From positions 49,422 to 113,421 of the forward strand of contig NZ_JALEGV010000009.1 of assembly GCF_022763245.1 (NCBI RefSeq): 64,000 nucleotides of DNA, written 5' to 3'. Positions 22,005 to 31,155 of the stretch are shown piece after piece (positions within the stretch are counted from its first letter, which is position 1; each line of letters opens with the position of its first letter). The stretch is from Oricola sp. GTDB taxonomy: Bacteria > Pseudomonadota > Alphaproteobacteria > Rhizobiales > Rhizobiaceae. The notes under the pieces are model-generated. The model ran no database searches. It was not told the DNA's origin and saw nothing but the letters and a program-made list of their open reading frames with translations. Both the position numbers and the translations under genes were made by a program.

Positions 22005-22136
22005 GCGTCGTGTTGGGATTTCGTTTACCGGCCCTCTTTGCCAATCGTTAGGCGCGTTTGCCGACGTCATCTTTACCGTTTTCGCCTAGGCTTCTCCCCA
22101 ACAGACCCGGTCAACCGGGCACAGAGGGGTTGCGTC

Positions 22137-22610
22137 ATGAAACATCGGATCCTGCGGGTCCTCGCGGTCGGCCTTGTCGCGGTTGCGCTTGCCGGCTGCC
22201 AGACCAGCGTGCTGGATACGAGCTCCGACCCGGCGTTCCACGGTTCCGGGCAGGGCGGACTGGCGGCGCGCAAGATCGCATTTGCGCAAAAGCAGTTCGC
22301 GGCCGGCAATTACGGGCTGGCGGAAGAGAATTTCCGGCTCGCCGTCGAGGCGACGCCCGACAACGGAACGGCGTGGCTCGGCCTTGCCGCCGCCTATGAC
22401 CAGCTCGGCCGCTTCGACCTCGCGGACCGCGCCTATGCCCAGTTGCTGAAGCTGGAAGGGCGCAAGGCGTCGATCCTCAACAACCAGGGCTATTCCTTCA
22501 TTTTGCGCGGCGACATGAAGAACGCCCGCAAGGTCTTGGCCGACGCGCGGGCGCTCGCCCCCGGCAACACGATCATAGAGGGCAACTGGAAGCTCGCTTC
22601 CGCCGGCTGA
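22137..22610 (+). CDS. tadD: TadD-like TPR lipoprotein
   Basis: This 157-residue protein has a lipoprotein signal peptide with lipobox LAGC (C21). It then has about three tetratricopeptide-like repeats, including FAAGNYGLAEENFRLAVEA, GLAAAYDQLGRFDLADRAY and NNQGYSFILRGDMKNARKV. TadD proteins are TPR lipoproteins needed for secretin function in Tad systems. It follows tadC after a 132-bp gap with GAGGGG before the ATG, so it may have its own promoter. Alternative TPR lipoprotein roles are possible, but location supports TadD. Confidence 0.85.
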   Translation: MKHRILRVLAVGLVAVALAGCQTSVLDTSSDPAFHGSGQGGLAARKIAFAQKQFAAGNYGLAEENFRLAVEATPDNGTAWLGLAAAYDQLGRFDLADRAYAQLLKLEGRKASILNNQGYSFILRGDMKNARKVLADARALAPGNTIIEGNWKLASAG

Positions 22611-22688
22611 GCCGCCTGGCGCCGCCTTGCATTGGCCCGATTGACGTGGTCTATCCGCTGCGAGACAAACGAGCCGGATAGTCCAACC

Positions 22689-23471
22689 GTGCGTGACATT
22701 CTTTCCCTGTCCGATCCGCAAGACGGCGAGCCGCGCGACCCGATGGTCAGCGCGCAGGCCAACATGCGCGCAGCCCTGCCGAAACGGTTCTACACCACCG
22801 TCGAAACCGGCGAGCGCGACGGGCTGCACCATGTTCTCCTCGACGGCCGGGCGGTCAAGACGCCGGGCAAGGCGCCGCTGGCGCTGGCCTCGGCGGACGC
22901 CGCCGCGCTGATCGCCGCCGAATTCGAACGTCAGGTCGACGTGATCGATCCCTCGACCATGCCCTGCTATCGACTGGCCAACACCGCGGTGGACGGCGTG
23001 GCGACCGACATGCAGGCGGTGCTGGAAGACGTGCTGCGCTATTGCGGCACCGACCTCCTGTTCTACCGCGCCGACAGCCCGCAGGCGCTGGCCGACCGGC
23101 AGCGCGAGATCTGGGATCCGGTCGTCGACTGGGCCGAAGGGCTTTCCGGCTCGCGCTTCCATCTGGCGGAAGGCGTCATCCATGTTGCCCAGCCGCGCGA
23201 GACGATCGCCGCTCTCGGCGTGCATCTGAAGACCGTGACGGACCCGCTGGAACTGGCCGCGATCCATTCGATGACGACGCTGACCGGTTCCGCGCTTCTG
23301 GCGCTGGCGGTCTGGAAGGGCGAGATCGGCGCCGCCGAGGCCTGGACCGCCGCCCATGTGGACGAGGACTGGAACATCGCCCAATGGGGCGAGGACGCCG
23401 AAGCCAGGGCGCGCCGCGACAAGCGCTGGGCCGAAATGGACGCAGCGGACCGGCTGATCAAATCCCTTTAA
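22689..23471 (+). CDS. ATP12 family F1-ATPase assembly chaperone
   Basis: This protein of about 260 residues contains LPKRFYTTVE near the N-terminus, LLDGRAVKTPGKAPLAL, the EFERQVDVIDPSTMP segment and a C-terminal DEDWNIAQWGEDAEA, all typical of ATP12. ATP12 binds the alpha subunit of F1-ATPase during assembly. The start is placed at GTG 22689 because MRDI-like N-termini are usual in the group; ATG at 22743 is the alternative and would remove 18 residues. No strong Shine-Dalgarno is visible for either. It converges on an unrecognised gene 15 bases away. Confidence 0.9.
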   Translation: MRDILSLSDPQDGEPRDPMVSAQANMRAALPKRFYTTVETGERDGLHHVLLDGRAVKTPGKAPLALASADAAALIAAEFERQVDVIDPSTMPCYRLANTAVDGVATDMQAVLEDVLRYCGTDLLFYRADSPQALADRQREIWDPVVDWAEGLSGSRFHLAEGVIHVAQPRETIAALGVHLKTVTDPLELAAIHSMTTLTGSALLALAVWKGEIGAAEAWTAAHVDEDWNIAQWGEDAEARARRDKRWAEMDAADRLIKSL

Positions 23472-23486
23472 GAGCGCTTTTCGGCG

Positions 23487-24182
23487 TCAGGACGTGTCCG
23501 GCGCAAGCGCGCGGCGGGCGAGCCAGTGGCATTCGCGCAGGATCTCGTCCACCGCGTGGCCGGGCCGCGCGCGATGGCCGGGCGGCCGCCCGGGACGCAT
23601 CGGCGAGAAGCGTCTCGTGCGGTTGAGCCCCAGGTCGCGCCGCGCCCGCCAGCGGGCCACCCGCGCCGCGTGGCGGTCGATTTCGTTGAGAACACGCAGA
23701 AGCGCCGACAGCCGGCGTGACAGGCCGGCCGCGCTGAGAAGATCGTCGGGCCGGGCGATCCACCCGTCCGGAATGGGCGTCGGTTCGCGGCCGAGGAGGG
23801 TGATGCGCGGAAAGGACATCGGCCGGCGCTGAAACGGCCGGTGGTCGAAGCGCGGCAGCGGATCGACGACGGGAAAGGACGCGGCAGGGTGCGCGCGCGA
23901 CGGCGCCGCCGGGTCTTTGCCGCGTGGGCCGGGACTGGCGGATGGTGCCGGGCCGCGATCCTTGGCAATGCGAAGCGTGACGGTCATGCCCATCGCGGCG
24001 ACAATGATCAGCCGACGCGTCGCGGCTTCCGCCGGGCGCAGGATCCGCAGCAGCCGGGCGCGCAACTGACGCGGCAGCGTGCCGGCATCGCCGCCCGGCT
24101 CCAGCCCCGCCATGGCGAGCAACATCGCCACGATGCGAAGGAGCGCCTCGCGGTTCCTCTCGATTGCCAGGCTCCAGTCCAT
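23487..24182 (-). CDS. Hypothetical protein, arginine-rich, unrecognised
   Basis: The 231-residue product starts MDWSLAIERNREALL and has a hydrophobic N-terminal stretch (LLRIVAMLLAMAGLE). It has a long Arg/Pro-rich middle and a C-terminal part with ILRECHWLARRALA. The third codon positions are GC-rich as expected for coding, and GGAG lies 3-4 bases before the ATG. I do not recognise the family. It converges on ATP12 with a 15-bp gap. Other overlapping frames in the same stretch look like composition artefacts, because only this frame gives a coherent protein with ordinary residue usage. Confidence 0.6.
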   Translation of the reverse strand: MDWSLAIERNREALLRIVAMLLAMAGLEPGGDAGTLPRQLRARLLRILRPAEAATRRLIIVAAMGMTVTLRIAKDRGPAPSASPGPRGKDPAAPSRAHPAASFPVVDPLPRFDHRPFQRRPMSFPRITLLGREPTPIPDGWIARPDDLLSAAGLSRRLSALLRVLNEIDRHAARVARWRARRDLGLNRTRRFSPMRPGRPPGHRARPGHAVDEILRECHWLARRALAPDTS

Positions 24183-24930
24183 CGTCTCCAGCGTCCGGTC
24201 TCCTTTCCCTGAACAGGCCCGGCAAGGGTAAGGCGCGTGGCGGGGCGGTGGATAAGTTTGGTGTTTCTGACGAGGCTTGTCGTGTCTGTCCACCGGCGGG
24301 CGGGCGTCGTGTAAGCTTGCGGAACGGATGCGTGTGACAGGCACGGGGATGGCGGCGGTGGGCCATTCCGTGACGGTGCCGGCTTCTACGCCATGATCGA
24401 CGCCACCATACAATTTGCCGCTGTTCCGCGGATGCCGTGGTGTCGAATATGTCGGTCTACGTTCGAGCTTCACGGGATGGATCCTTTGCCTTCGGTCAGG
24501 CATTTGGGTGACGGAGGGGGCTCTGGCGCCTGAGTTGCGCGCGATCGTTCGGCGATTGGCCGGGGCCTCACACACCGCTCGTCATCCTCGGCCTTGAGCC
24601 GAGGATCCATTCCGTGAAGGTGCCGGCTATTCGCCATGATAGGCGCCGCGGTTCATCCTGACCCCCTTGAGTTGGCCAACCAGTCGAGACAGCATCCTCT
24701 GGATTGAGCCTCACGGAATGGATCCTAGGCGACGACGGCGCTTCGCTTGTCTTGGGGTCAAGCCCTAGGATGACGGAGGGAGGAGTGGGCTTTGGCGCCT
24801 CGATCCGGCCGAGATGCCCTGCCAGACTTTGCAATCATGATGCAGACGACAAAACCAACGCGCTCATTTGAACGCCGTCGAGGAGAGGTTCCCCGAGAAC
24901 CCGCACCTCAATGGTTTGTCAGGTCACGGC
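24183..24930. other. Non-coding stretch with repeat cluster
   Basis: About 750 bases between the unrecognised minus-strand gene and radC hold no convincing gene. Short frames here (for example 24415-24597 + and 24568-24834 -) follow the repeats and have no Shine-Dalgarno or family resemblance. The part 24363-24805 holds palindromic repeats listed separately. The first 180 bases would contain the promoter of the unrecognised gene. Confidence 0.7.
24363..24805. repeat. Cluster of palindromic interspersed repeat copies
   Basis: The 16-mer AGGATCCATTCCGTGA at 24602-24617 recurs as its exact complement at 24711-24726 and with one mismatch at 24470-24485. A longer forward unit beginning CCATTCCGTGA-(A/C)-GGTGCCGGCT occurs at 24363 and 24607. 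Each copy is linked to a CATCCT-stem hairpin, the clearest being CCTCGGC-CTTGA-GCCGAGG at 24586-24604. The layout of two direct and two inverted degenerate copies suggests a mobile or transcribed palindromic element of the kind scattered in alphaproteobacterial intergenic DNA. Confidence 0.75.
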
Positions 24931-25716
24931 CTAGAACAGGTCCAGCCCCTTCAGGCTGGCGTGGCCGGATTTTCCGATGATGACATGGTCGTGCACGATG
25001 ACGTTGAGGGTCTTGCCGACCTCGGCGATCTTGTGGGTCATCTCGATGTCGGCGCGTGACGGGGTCGGGTCGCCGGACGGGTGGTTGTGGACGAGGATGA
25101 TCGCGGTCGCCGAGAGCTCCAGCGCGCGGCGCATCACCTCGCGCGGATAGACCGGGGTGTGATCGATCGTGCCGACCTGCTGCACCTCGTCGGCGATCAG
25201 CACGTTCTTCTTGTCGAGGAACAGGATGCGGAACTGTTCGCGCGTTTCGTGCGCCATCGCCGCCTTGCAATAGTCGATCACCGCGCTCCAGGAGGACAGC
25301 ACCTCGCGCGCGGCGATCTCGCCCTTGAGCATGCGCTGCGCGGCCGCGGCGATCGTCTTCAGGTCGGTGGCGACGGCCTCCTTGACGCCGGGCACCTCCA
25401 TCAGGCGGTCGCGGTCGGCGCCGAGCACGCCGCCGAAGGAGCCGAAGCGGGCGATCAGGGATTTGGCGAGCGGCTTGGTGTCGCGCCGCGGGATCGAGCG
25501 GAACAGGAGGAGTTCCAGCAACTCGTAATCGGCCAGCGCGTCGGGGCCGGCATCGGTGAAACGGGCGCGCAGGCGGTCGCGATGGCCTGAATGGGGCGAG
25601 GGGGGCTGGTCCGGCTTTTGCGGCGCGTCCGACTTTGCAACCTTGCCGGAGAACAGATCGACGGGGCGCGCAAATTCGCCGAGAAAGATCTGCCGCTCGT
25701 CAGGTTCGTCCGCCAC
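24931..25716 (-). CDS. radC: RadC family JAB-domain protein
   Basis: The protein is about 261 residues. An N-terminal helix-hairpin-helix-like UPF0758 domain ([28 protein letters not shown], quoted in pieces, and [13 protein letters not shown]) precedes a JAMM metal site with [15 protein letters not shown] (His-x-His and distal Asp). The molecular role of RadC is uncertain despite the historical name. The start is uncertain: GTG at 25716 has a G-rich stretch upstream, and TTG at 25728 would add four residues. It follows map on the minus strand. Confidence 0.9.
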   Translation of the reverse strand: MADEPDERQIFLGEFARPVDLFSGKVAKSDAPQKPDQPPSPHSGHRDRLRARFTDAGPDALADYELLELLLFRSIPRRDTKPLAKSLIARFGSFGGVLGADRDRLMEVPGVKEAVATDLKTIAAAAQRMLKGEIAAREVLSSWSAVIDYCKAAMAHETREQFRILFLDKKNVLIADEVQQVGTIDHTPVYPREVMRRALELSATAIILVHNHPSGDPTPSRADIEMTHKIAEVGKTLNVIVHDHVIIGKSGHASLKGLDLF

Positions 25717-25794
25717 ATCCGCCCCCAATTGCGGCCTGGCGCCGCAACCGGAGGTTATATCTTCAGGCGGTTCGGGTCGAGACCCCGCGGCCGG

Positions 25795-26622
25795 TCAGCC
25801 GGGCAGGCCGGGCTTGTCGAGGCCGGCAAGCGACAGGGTGAAGATCTCGCAGCCGTCGTCGGTGACGCCGACCGTGTGCTCGTATTGGGCCGAGAGGCTG
25901 CGGTCGCGGGTGACCGCGGTCCATCCGTCGGACAGCACCTTCACATGCGCCCGGCCGAGATTGATCATCGGCTCGATGGTGAAGATCATGCCCTTGCGCA
26001 TCTCGGCGCCCTCGTCGGCGCGCCCGTAATGCAGCACGTTCGGCGCGTCGTGGAACAGCTGGCCGACGCCGTGGCCGCAGAAATCGCGCACCACCGAGCA
26101 GCGCTCGGCCTCGGCGTGTTTCTGGATGGCCTCGCCGATTGCGCCCATGCGCGCGCCGGGCTTCACCGCCGCGATGCCAAGCATCAGGCATTCATGGGTG
26201 ACTTCGAGCAGGCGCTCGGCGGCGCGCTTGATCTCGCCGACGGGATACATGCGCGAGGAATCGCCGTGCCAGCCGTCGATCACATAGGTGACGTCGATGT
26301 TGACGATCTCGCCTTCGCGCAGCGGCTTGTCGTTGGGGATGCCGTGGCAGACGACGTGGTTGATGGAGGTGCAGCTCGACTTGGTGTAGCCGCGATAGTT
26401 CAGCGTCGCGGGAACGGCGCCGTGATCCATGCCGAATTCGAAGACGAAGCGGTCGATCTCGTTGGTGGTGACGCCCGGCTTGACGATGCCGGCGAGCTCG
26501 TCGAGCGCCGTGGCGGTCAGCCGGCAGGCCTTGCGCATGGCTTCGAAGCCTTCCTCGCCATAGAGGCGGATCTGGCCTGTGTTCTTGAGCGGCGCCAGTT
26601 CGGCATCGAGATAGGTGACCAT
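25795..26622 (-). CDS. map: Methionine aminopeptidase, type I
   Basis: The 275-residue enzyme removes the initiator methionine from nascent proteins. Metal ligands are visible as Asp in VNIDVTYVIDGWHGDSSR, His in FCGHGVGQLFH, Glu in FTIEPMINLG and Glu in QYEHTVGV. The conserved SINHVVCHGIPND segment carries the substrate histidine. The ATG is preceded by AGGGAG at 8 bases. It lies 27 bases after the sfsA stop on the same strand. Confidence 0.96.
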   Translation of the reverse strand: MVTYLDAELAPLKNTGQIRLYGEEGFEAMRKACRLTATALDELAGIVKPGVTTNEIDRFVFEFGMDHGAVPATLNYRGYTKSSCTSINHVVCHGIPNDKPLREGEIVNIDVTYVIDGWHGDSSRMYPVGEIKRAAERLLEVTHECLMLGIAAVKPGARMGAIGEAIQKHAEAERCSVVRDFCGHGVGQLFHDAPNVLHYGRADEGAEMRKGMIFTIEPMINLGRAHVKVLSDGWTAVTRDRSLSAQYEHTVGVTDDGCEIFTLSLAGLDKPGLPG

Positions 26623-26649
26623 GGTCGGTGCTCCCTTCCGCGTCCCGGA

Positions 26650-27351
26650 TCACGTCACAATGGGGATCGTGCGGGCGGGAATGATTTCTTTTTCGGAGAT
26701 TTGGCACTGAATGGCGACGGCTTCAACCCCGCGGGCCGCCGCGCGGTCGAATGCGGCGGTGTAGACGGGGTCGAGGTCGCGGCACAGCCTGAACGCGTCG
26801 CAGTCGCCGCGCTGGACCAGATAGACCATCATCGCGCGGTGCCCGGCATCGACCATGGCGGCGAGTTCGTCGAGGTGGCGGGCGCCGCGGGCGGTGGCGG
26901 TGTCGGGGAATTCGGCCAGTTGCGGGGTGCGCATCAGGTGGACGTTCTTGACCTCGACATAGGCGCGGCCTCTTGCCGGATCGTCGAGCAGGATGTCGAT
27001 GCGCGACCGCTGGCCGTATTTCTGCTCGCGGCGCATTTGCGCATAGTCGGCGAGGTCGGCGATCATGCCGGCGCGGATCGCTTCCTCGGTGATCCTGTTG
27101 GGCAGGCCGGTGTTGACGCCGACCATGGTGCCGTCGGCCTCCACGATCTCCAGCGTGTGGGCGTATTTGCGCTTGGGATTGTCCGACGTGGACAGCCAGA
27201 CGCGCATGCCGGGGTCGTGCAGCCCCATCATCGAGCCGGTGTTGGGCACGGCGCAGGTGATCTCGCCTCCGTCGTCGAGCACGACATCGGCGAGAAAGCG
27301 CTTGTAGCGCCGGACCAGCGTGGCCGGGATGAGCGGGGTCCGGAATTTCAC
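26650..27351 (-). CDS. sfsA: SfsA family protein
   Basis: The 233-residue protein begins [19 protein letters not shown] and has the family blocks [35 protein letters not shown] and [11 protein letters not shown], which include conserved acidic residues of a nuclease-like fold. SfsA (sugar fermentation stimulation) is reported to bind DNA; its physiological role is unclear. The start is GTG at 27351, overlapping the phaC stop as GTGA. A much longer open frame extends upstream, but that part is the shadow of phaC. Confidence 0.92.
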   Translation of the reverse strand: MKFRTPLIPATLVRRYKRFLADVVLDDGGEITCAVPNTGSMMGLHDPGMRVWLSTSDNPKRKYAHTLEIVEADGTMVGVNTGLPNRITEEAIRAGMIADLADYAQMRREQKYGQRSRIDILLDDPARGRAYVEVKNVHLMRTPQLAEFPDTATARGARHLDELAAMVDAGHRAMMVYLVQRGDCDAFRLCRDLDPVYTAAFDRAAARGVEAVAIQCQISEKEIIPARTIPIVT

Positions 27352-29183
27352 GAACGGTCGCGGACGTAGGATCCCGGCGCGTCCTCCAGCGGCTTGAGCT
27401 TTCCGCCGAGCTTCTTGCGCGCCGCAACGCGCTCGCCTTCCATCTCCTCGATCCAGGCCTGCCAATGCGGCCACCACGAGCCTTCGGTGACCGTCGCCTT
27501 CTCGACCCATTTGCCGAAGTCGCCGGCGACCCTGGGGCCGGACCAGAACTGGTACTTGTTGCGATGCGGCGGGTTGATCACGCCGGCGATGTGGCCGGAG
27601 CCGCCCATGACATAGGTGACGTCGCCGCCGAAGCATTTGGAGCCCTCGAAGACGGAGAGCGCCGGGGCGATGTGGTCTTCCTTGGTGGCGAGGTTGTAGA
27701 TCGGGATCTTGACGTCGGCGAGCGACACCGGTCCGCCGCGCAATTCCATCTTGGCGCGCGCGAGGCGGTTCTCGTGGTAGCAATTGCGCAGATAGAACAT
27801 GTGGTTGGCCGCCGGCATTCGCGTGGAATCGGCGTTCCAGTAGAGCAGGTCGAAGGGCATCGGATCCTTGCCCTTCATGTAGTTGTTGACGACGTATGGC
27901 CAGATCAGGTCGCCCGAGCGCAGCAGGTTGAAGGCGGTCGCCATCTTCGAGCCGTCGAGATAGCCGTTGCGCTGCAGATAGCGCTCGAGGGCCTGCAACT
28001 GGTCCTCGTCGACGAAGACCTTGAGGTCGCCGGCATTGACGAAATCGACCTGCGTCGTGAACAGCGTCGCGGACGCGATGCGATCGTCCTTCTCGCGGGC
28101 GAAGAGCGCGAGCGCGGCCGAGAGAAGCGTGCCGCCGACGCAGTAGCCGATCGCGTTGACCTGCTTTTCGCCGGTCGCCTTCTTCACAGCGTCGAGGGCA
28201 AAGGAGATGCCTTTCTCGATGTAGTCGTTCCAGTCGAAGGCGGCGTGGCGCTGGTCGGGATTGACCCAGGACATCACGAACACGGTGTGACCCTGCTCGA
28301 CGGCCCATTTGACGAAGGATTTGTCGGGGTTGAGGTCGAGGATGTAGAACTTGTTGATCCAGGGCGGGCAGATCAGAAGCGGGCGCTTCAGCACCTTGTC
28401 GGTCGCCGGCGCGTACTGGATGAGTTCCACCAGCTCGTTGCGGGCGATGACCTTGCCGGGGGTGACGGCGATGTTCTCGCCGAGGCGGAACTTGGAGCCG
28501 TCCACCTGGCGCAGCTTGAGGTCGCCGCGGCCGGCCTCGATGTCCTCGGCCAGCATCTTCATGCCGGAGACCAGATTGGCGCCGTTGGTGGCGATCGTCT
28601 CCTTGAAGATCTCCGGGTTGGAGACCATGAAATTCGACGGCGAGGCGGCGTTGCTGAGCTGCCTGACGTAGAAGCTCGCCTTGTGGCGGGTGTGCTCGTC
28701 CAGCGTCTCGGCGTTCTCGACCAGCTCGACGGCCCATTTCGAGGTGACGAGATAGGTCTGTTTCAGGAAGGAGAAGAAGGCGTTGTCCGTCCAGTCCGTG
28801 TCGGAGAAGCGGCGGTCGCCGCGTTCCGGCTCGACGCTTTCGCCCAGTTCGGCGTCGCTCAGGCGCTGGACCGAATTGGACCAGATGTCGAAATAGGCGG
28901 AGAAGAGCCGGGTCTGCGCCTCCACGGCGCGCTGCGGCTCGGCCAGCCAGTATTCCGAAACCTTGGACAGCGTCTTGACCACGTCGGTCATCGGTTCGGC
29001 GATGCTGTCGGTGCGCTCGCCGGATTCGCGCGGGCCGATCCATGCGGACGCGGCGTGACCCGCTTCCTCGATCATGCGGGCCAGATTGCGAGCGAAGGCT
29101 TCCGGATCCTTGATGACGTAAGCATCGATAGACTTCCGGTGGTCCCCCGCCTCCTTCGAGGAGCCTGCCTTCTTGTCAGCCAT
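27348..29183 (-). CDS. phaC: Class I poly(3-hydroxyalkanoate) synthase
   Basis: The 611-residue enzyme polymerises (R)-3-hydroxyacyl-CoA to polyhydroxyalkanoate. The catalytic Cys is C348 in the lipase-like box GYCVGG. The Asp (KEDHIAP) and His (GSGHIAG) of the triad are present near the C-terminus. The size fits class I synthases. It lies upstream of sfsA on the minus strand with a 4-base overlap, and no phaA, phaB, phaR or phasin genes are in the window. A promoter with a dyad over the -35 box is upstream. PHA storage would complement carbon fixation. Confidence 0.96.
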   Translation of the reverse strand: MADKKAGSSKEAGDHRKSIDAYVIKDPEAFARNLARMIEEAGHAASAWIGPRESGERTDSIAEPMTDVVKTLSKVSEYWLAEPQRAVEAQTRLFSAYFDIWSNSVQRLSDAELGESVEPERGDRRFSDTDWTDNAFFSFLKQTYLVTSKWAVELVENAETLDEHTRHKASFYVRQLSNAASPSNFMVSNPEIFKETIATNGANLVSGMKMLAEDIEAGRGDLKLRQVDGSKFRLGENIAVTPGKVIARNELVELIQYAPATDKVLKRPLLICPPWINKFYILDLNPDKSFVKWAVEQGHTVFVMSWVNPDQRHAAFDWNDYIEKGISFALDAVKKATGEKQVNAIGYCVGGTLLSAALALFAREKDDRIASATLFTTQVDFVNAGDLKVFVDEDQLQALERYLQRNGYLDGSKMATAFNLLRSGDLIWPYVVNNYMKGKDPMPFDLLYWNADSTRMPAANHMFYLRNCYHENRLARAKMELRGGPVSLADVKIPIYNLATKEDHIAPALSVFEGSKCFGGDVTYVMGGSGHIAGVINPPHRNKYQFWSGPRVAGDFGKWVEKATVTEGSWWPHWQAWIEEMEGERVAARKKLGGKLKPLEDAPGSYVRDRS

Positions 29184-29227
29184 TGTCGTCCGGTCCGTTC
29201 CTTTTATTTGTCATTCTCTGTGCTGCC

Positions 29228-29257
29228 ATATTATTGAGCGTTGATGACATAGGGCAA
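29228..29257 (-). promoter_or_regulatory. Candidate phaC promoter
   Basis: Reading the minus strand, TTGCCC (29257-29252) and TAATAT (29233-29228) are 18 bases apart, which resembles a sigma-70 promoter. The -10 box lies about 45 bases before the phaC start. Confidence 0.5.
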
Positions 29258-29269
29258 GCCGCATGTCAT
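29244..29269. promoter_or_regulatory. Inverted repeat over the phaC -35 box
   Basis: ATGACAT (29244-29250) and its exact complement ATGTCAT (29263-29269) are separated by 12 bases that contain the TTGCCC -35 box of phaC. The geometry fits a dimeric repressor site in the divergent phaC/lipoprotein gap. It does not match the GCAG/CTGC motif reported for PhaR. Confidence 0.45.
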
Positions 29270-29346
29270 TGCCCCATTGGTTGCGGTCCACGGTTTGGTG
29301 GCCGCGACGCGCCGTGTTTCGATCGAAATGGCTTACTGAAGGTAAC

Positions 29347-29802
29347 ATGAAAAGATTAAGCGCAGCGGCATTGATTTTCAGCGGGCTCATCGTCGCGGGT
29401 TGCGCCGGCGGCAATGTCATCGACGAGGCGGTGCCGCAGGCGGCGTTCGGCGACGTGGGGCCGGACCAGCAGCAGGCGAACGGGCAGGGCGCCGTCCAAA
29501 CGGGCGCGGACCCGTTCGGCCAGGCGGCAGCCGGCACGAACGCGGAGGCCGCGGCCTATTCGGGTTCTCAGCCACCGGCGGGCGACGGACGCTCCTATCC
29601 GAACATCAACAGCGAACCGTCGCCGTCGCTGATGCAGATGAGCGACGAGCAGCGCGCCGCCCTTCTGAGCGAGATGCAGGCCCTGGCCGACGCGCATGCG
29701 CGCGGCGTGGTGTCCTCTGCGGAATACAATCGGCGCCTGGCGGAATTGCGCCGGCTGGCGGCGACCCATTCCGACGAGGCCATCAAGATCATCGAGGACT
29801 AG
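29347..29802 (+). CDS. SHOCT-like lipoprotein, hypothetical
   Basis: The 151-residue protein has a lipoprotein signal peptide with VAGC (C19). A low-complexity Gln/Ala/Gly-rich middle covers about 30-90, and a C-terminal helix has ALADAHARGVVSSAEYNRRL. That helix resembles the SHOCT short C-terminal domain pattern. The ATG has GAAGG upstream. It diverges from phaC and is 92 bases before the aminotransferase gene. Function is unknown; an envelope location is predicted from the lipobox. Confidence 0.75.
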   Translation: MKRLSAAALIFSGLIVAGCAGGNVIDEAVPQAAFGDVGPDQQQANGQGAVQTGADPFGQAAAGTNAEAAAYSGSQPPAGDGRSYPNINSEPSPSLMQMSDEQRAALLSEMQALADAHARGVVSSAEYNRRLAELRRLAATHSDEAIKIIED

Positions 29803-29894
29803 CGATCCGGGAATCTTGTCGCGCGGCCGCGCGCGCTATCTCGATTTCCCCACGCGAACAGGCTATAGCGGCCTGAATTGCCGAGGTAACACCC

Positions 29895-31112
29895 ATGGAA
29901 GAATTCCACAAAGTCCGCCGACTGCCCCCTTACGTCTTCGAACAGGTCAATCGCCTGAAGGCCAGCGCGCGAGCGGAAGGCCGCGACATCATCGATCTCG
30001 GCATGGGAAATCCGGACCTGCCGACGCCGACCGCGATCGTCGACAAGCTGGTCGAGACCGTGCGCGATCCGAGGACGCATCGCTATTCGTCGTCGAAGGG
30101 CATTCCGGGGCTGCGCCGCGCGCAGGCCAACTACTATGCCCGCCGTTTCGGCGTGAAGCTCGATCCCGACACGCAGGTGATCGCGACGCTCGGCTCCAAG
30201 GAAGGCTTCGCCAACATGGCGCAGGCGATCACCGCGCCGGGCGACGTGGTGCTGTGCCCCGATCCGACCTATCCGATCCACGCCTTCGGCTTCATCATGT
30301 CGGGCGGCGTCATCCGCTCGATGCCGGTGGCGCCGGACGAGGGGTTCATCCCGGCGCTGGAGCGCGCGGTCAAGCATTCGATCCCCAAGCCGCTCTGCCT
30401 GATCCTGAACTACCCGTCGAACCCGACCGCCTTCGTGGCGTCGCTCGATTTCTACAAGGACGTGATCGCCTACGCCCGCAAGCACGACATCATCGTGCTC
30501 TCCGATCTCGCCTATGCCGAGATCTATTTCGGCGACACCCCGCCGCCCTCGGTGCTTCAGGTGCCGGGCGCGATGGATGTCTGCGTCGAGTTCACCTCGA
30601 TGTCGAAGACCTTCTCCATGCCGGGCTGGCGGATGGGCTTCGCGGTCGGCAACGAACGGCTGATCGCGGCGCTCGGCCGGGTCAAGTCCTATCTCGATTA
30701 CGGCGCCTTCACGCCGATCCAGGTCGCGGCCACCGCCGCGCTGAACGGCGACGGTTCCGAAATCCAGGAAGTGCGCGACATCTACCGCAAGCGTCGCGAC
30801 GTGCTGGTGGACAGCTTCTGCCAGGCCGGTTTCCACGTGCCGGCGCCGGAAGCCACCATGTTCGCATGGGCGCCGGTTCCCGAGCCGTTCCGCGAACTGG
30901 GATCGCTGGAATTCTCCAAGCTGTTGATCGAAAAGGCGGATGTGGCGGTCGCGCCGGGCATCGGTTTCGGCGAGCACGGTGACGACTACGTGCGCATCGC
31001 GCTGGTGGAAAACGAGCACCGCATTCGCCAGGCCGCGAGAAACATCAGACGGTTCCTTGCATCGGCGAGCGGAAATCTGCACAACGTCGTCGCACTCAAC
31101 GCCCGCCGCTAA
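29895..31112 (+). CDS. Class I/II aminotransferase, AlaC-like
   Basis: The 405-residue pyridoxal-phosphate enzyme has the catalytic lysine K238 in TSMSKTFSMPGWRMG. The NYPSNPTA segment, the Asp in VLSDLAYAEIYF and a C-terminal arginine region (DYVRIALVENEHR) are also present. It resembles alanine/glutamate-pyruvate transaminases of the AlaC and LL-DAP aminotransferase branch, and the hom gene follows 43 bases later. Synteny with hom and glpX is standard in the order, so a role in amino acid synthesis is likely. The exact substrate cannot be settled by motif. Confidence 0.9.
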   Translation: MEEFHKVRRLPPYVFEQVNRLKASARAEGRDIIDLGMGNPDLPTPTAIVDKLVETVRDPRTHRYSSSKGIPGLRRAQANYYARRFGVKLDPDTQVIATLGSKEGFANMAQAITAPGDVVLCPDPTYPIHAFGFIMSGGVIRSMPVAPDEGFIPALERAVKHSIPKPLCLILNYPSNPTAFVASLDFYKDVIAYARKHDIIVLSDLAYAEIYFGDTPPPSVLQVPGAMDVCVEFTSMSKTFSMPGWRMGFAVGNERLIAALGRVKSYLDYGAFTPIQVAATAALNGDGSEIQEVRDIYRKRRDVLVDSFCQAGFHVPAPEATMFAWAPVPEPFRELGSLEFSKLLIEKADVAVAPGIGFGEHGDDYVRIALVENEHRIRQAARNIRRFLASASGNLHNVVALNARR

Positions 31113-31155
31113 GGCGGGCCTTCCACAGACAACACCTCTCCTGAAAGGTGGTTTC

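Noticed and set aside
24415..24834. Small frames in the repeat cluster
   Set aside because: They lie on repeated palindromic DNA and have no Shine-Dalgarno or family resemblance.
25591..27369. 592-residue + strand frame over map and sfsA
   Set aside because: His/Asp/Val-rich composition typical of antisense shadows; map and sfsA on the minus strand have clear motifs.
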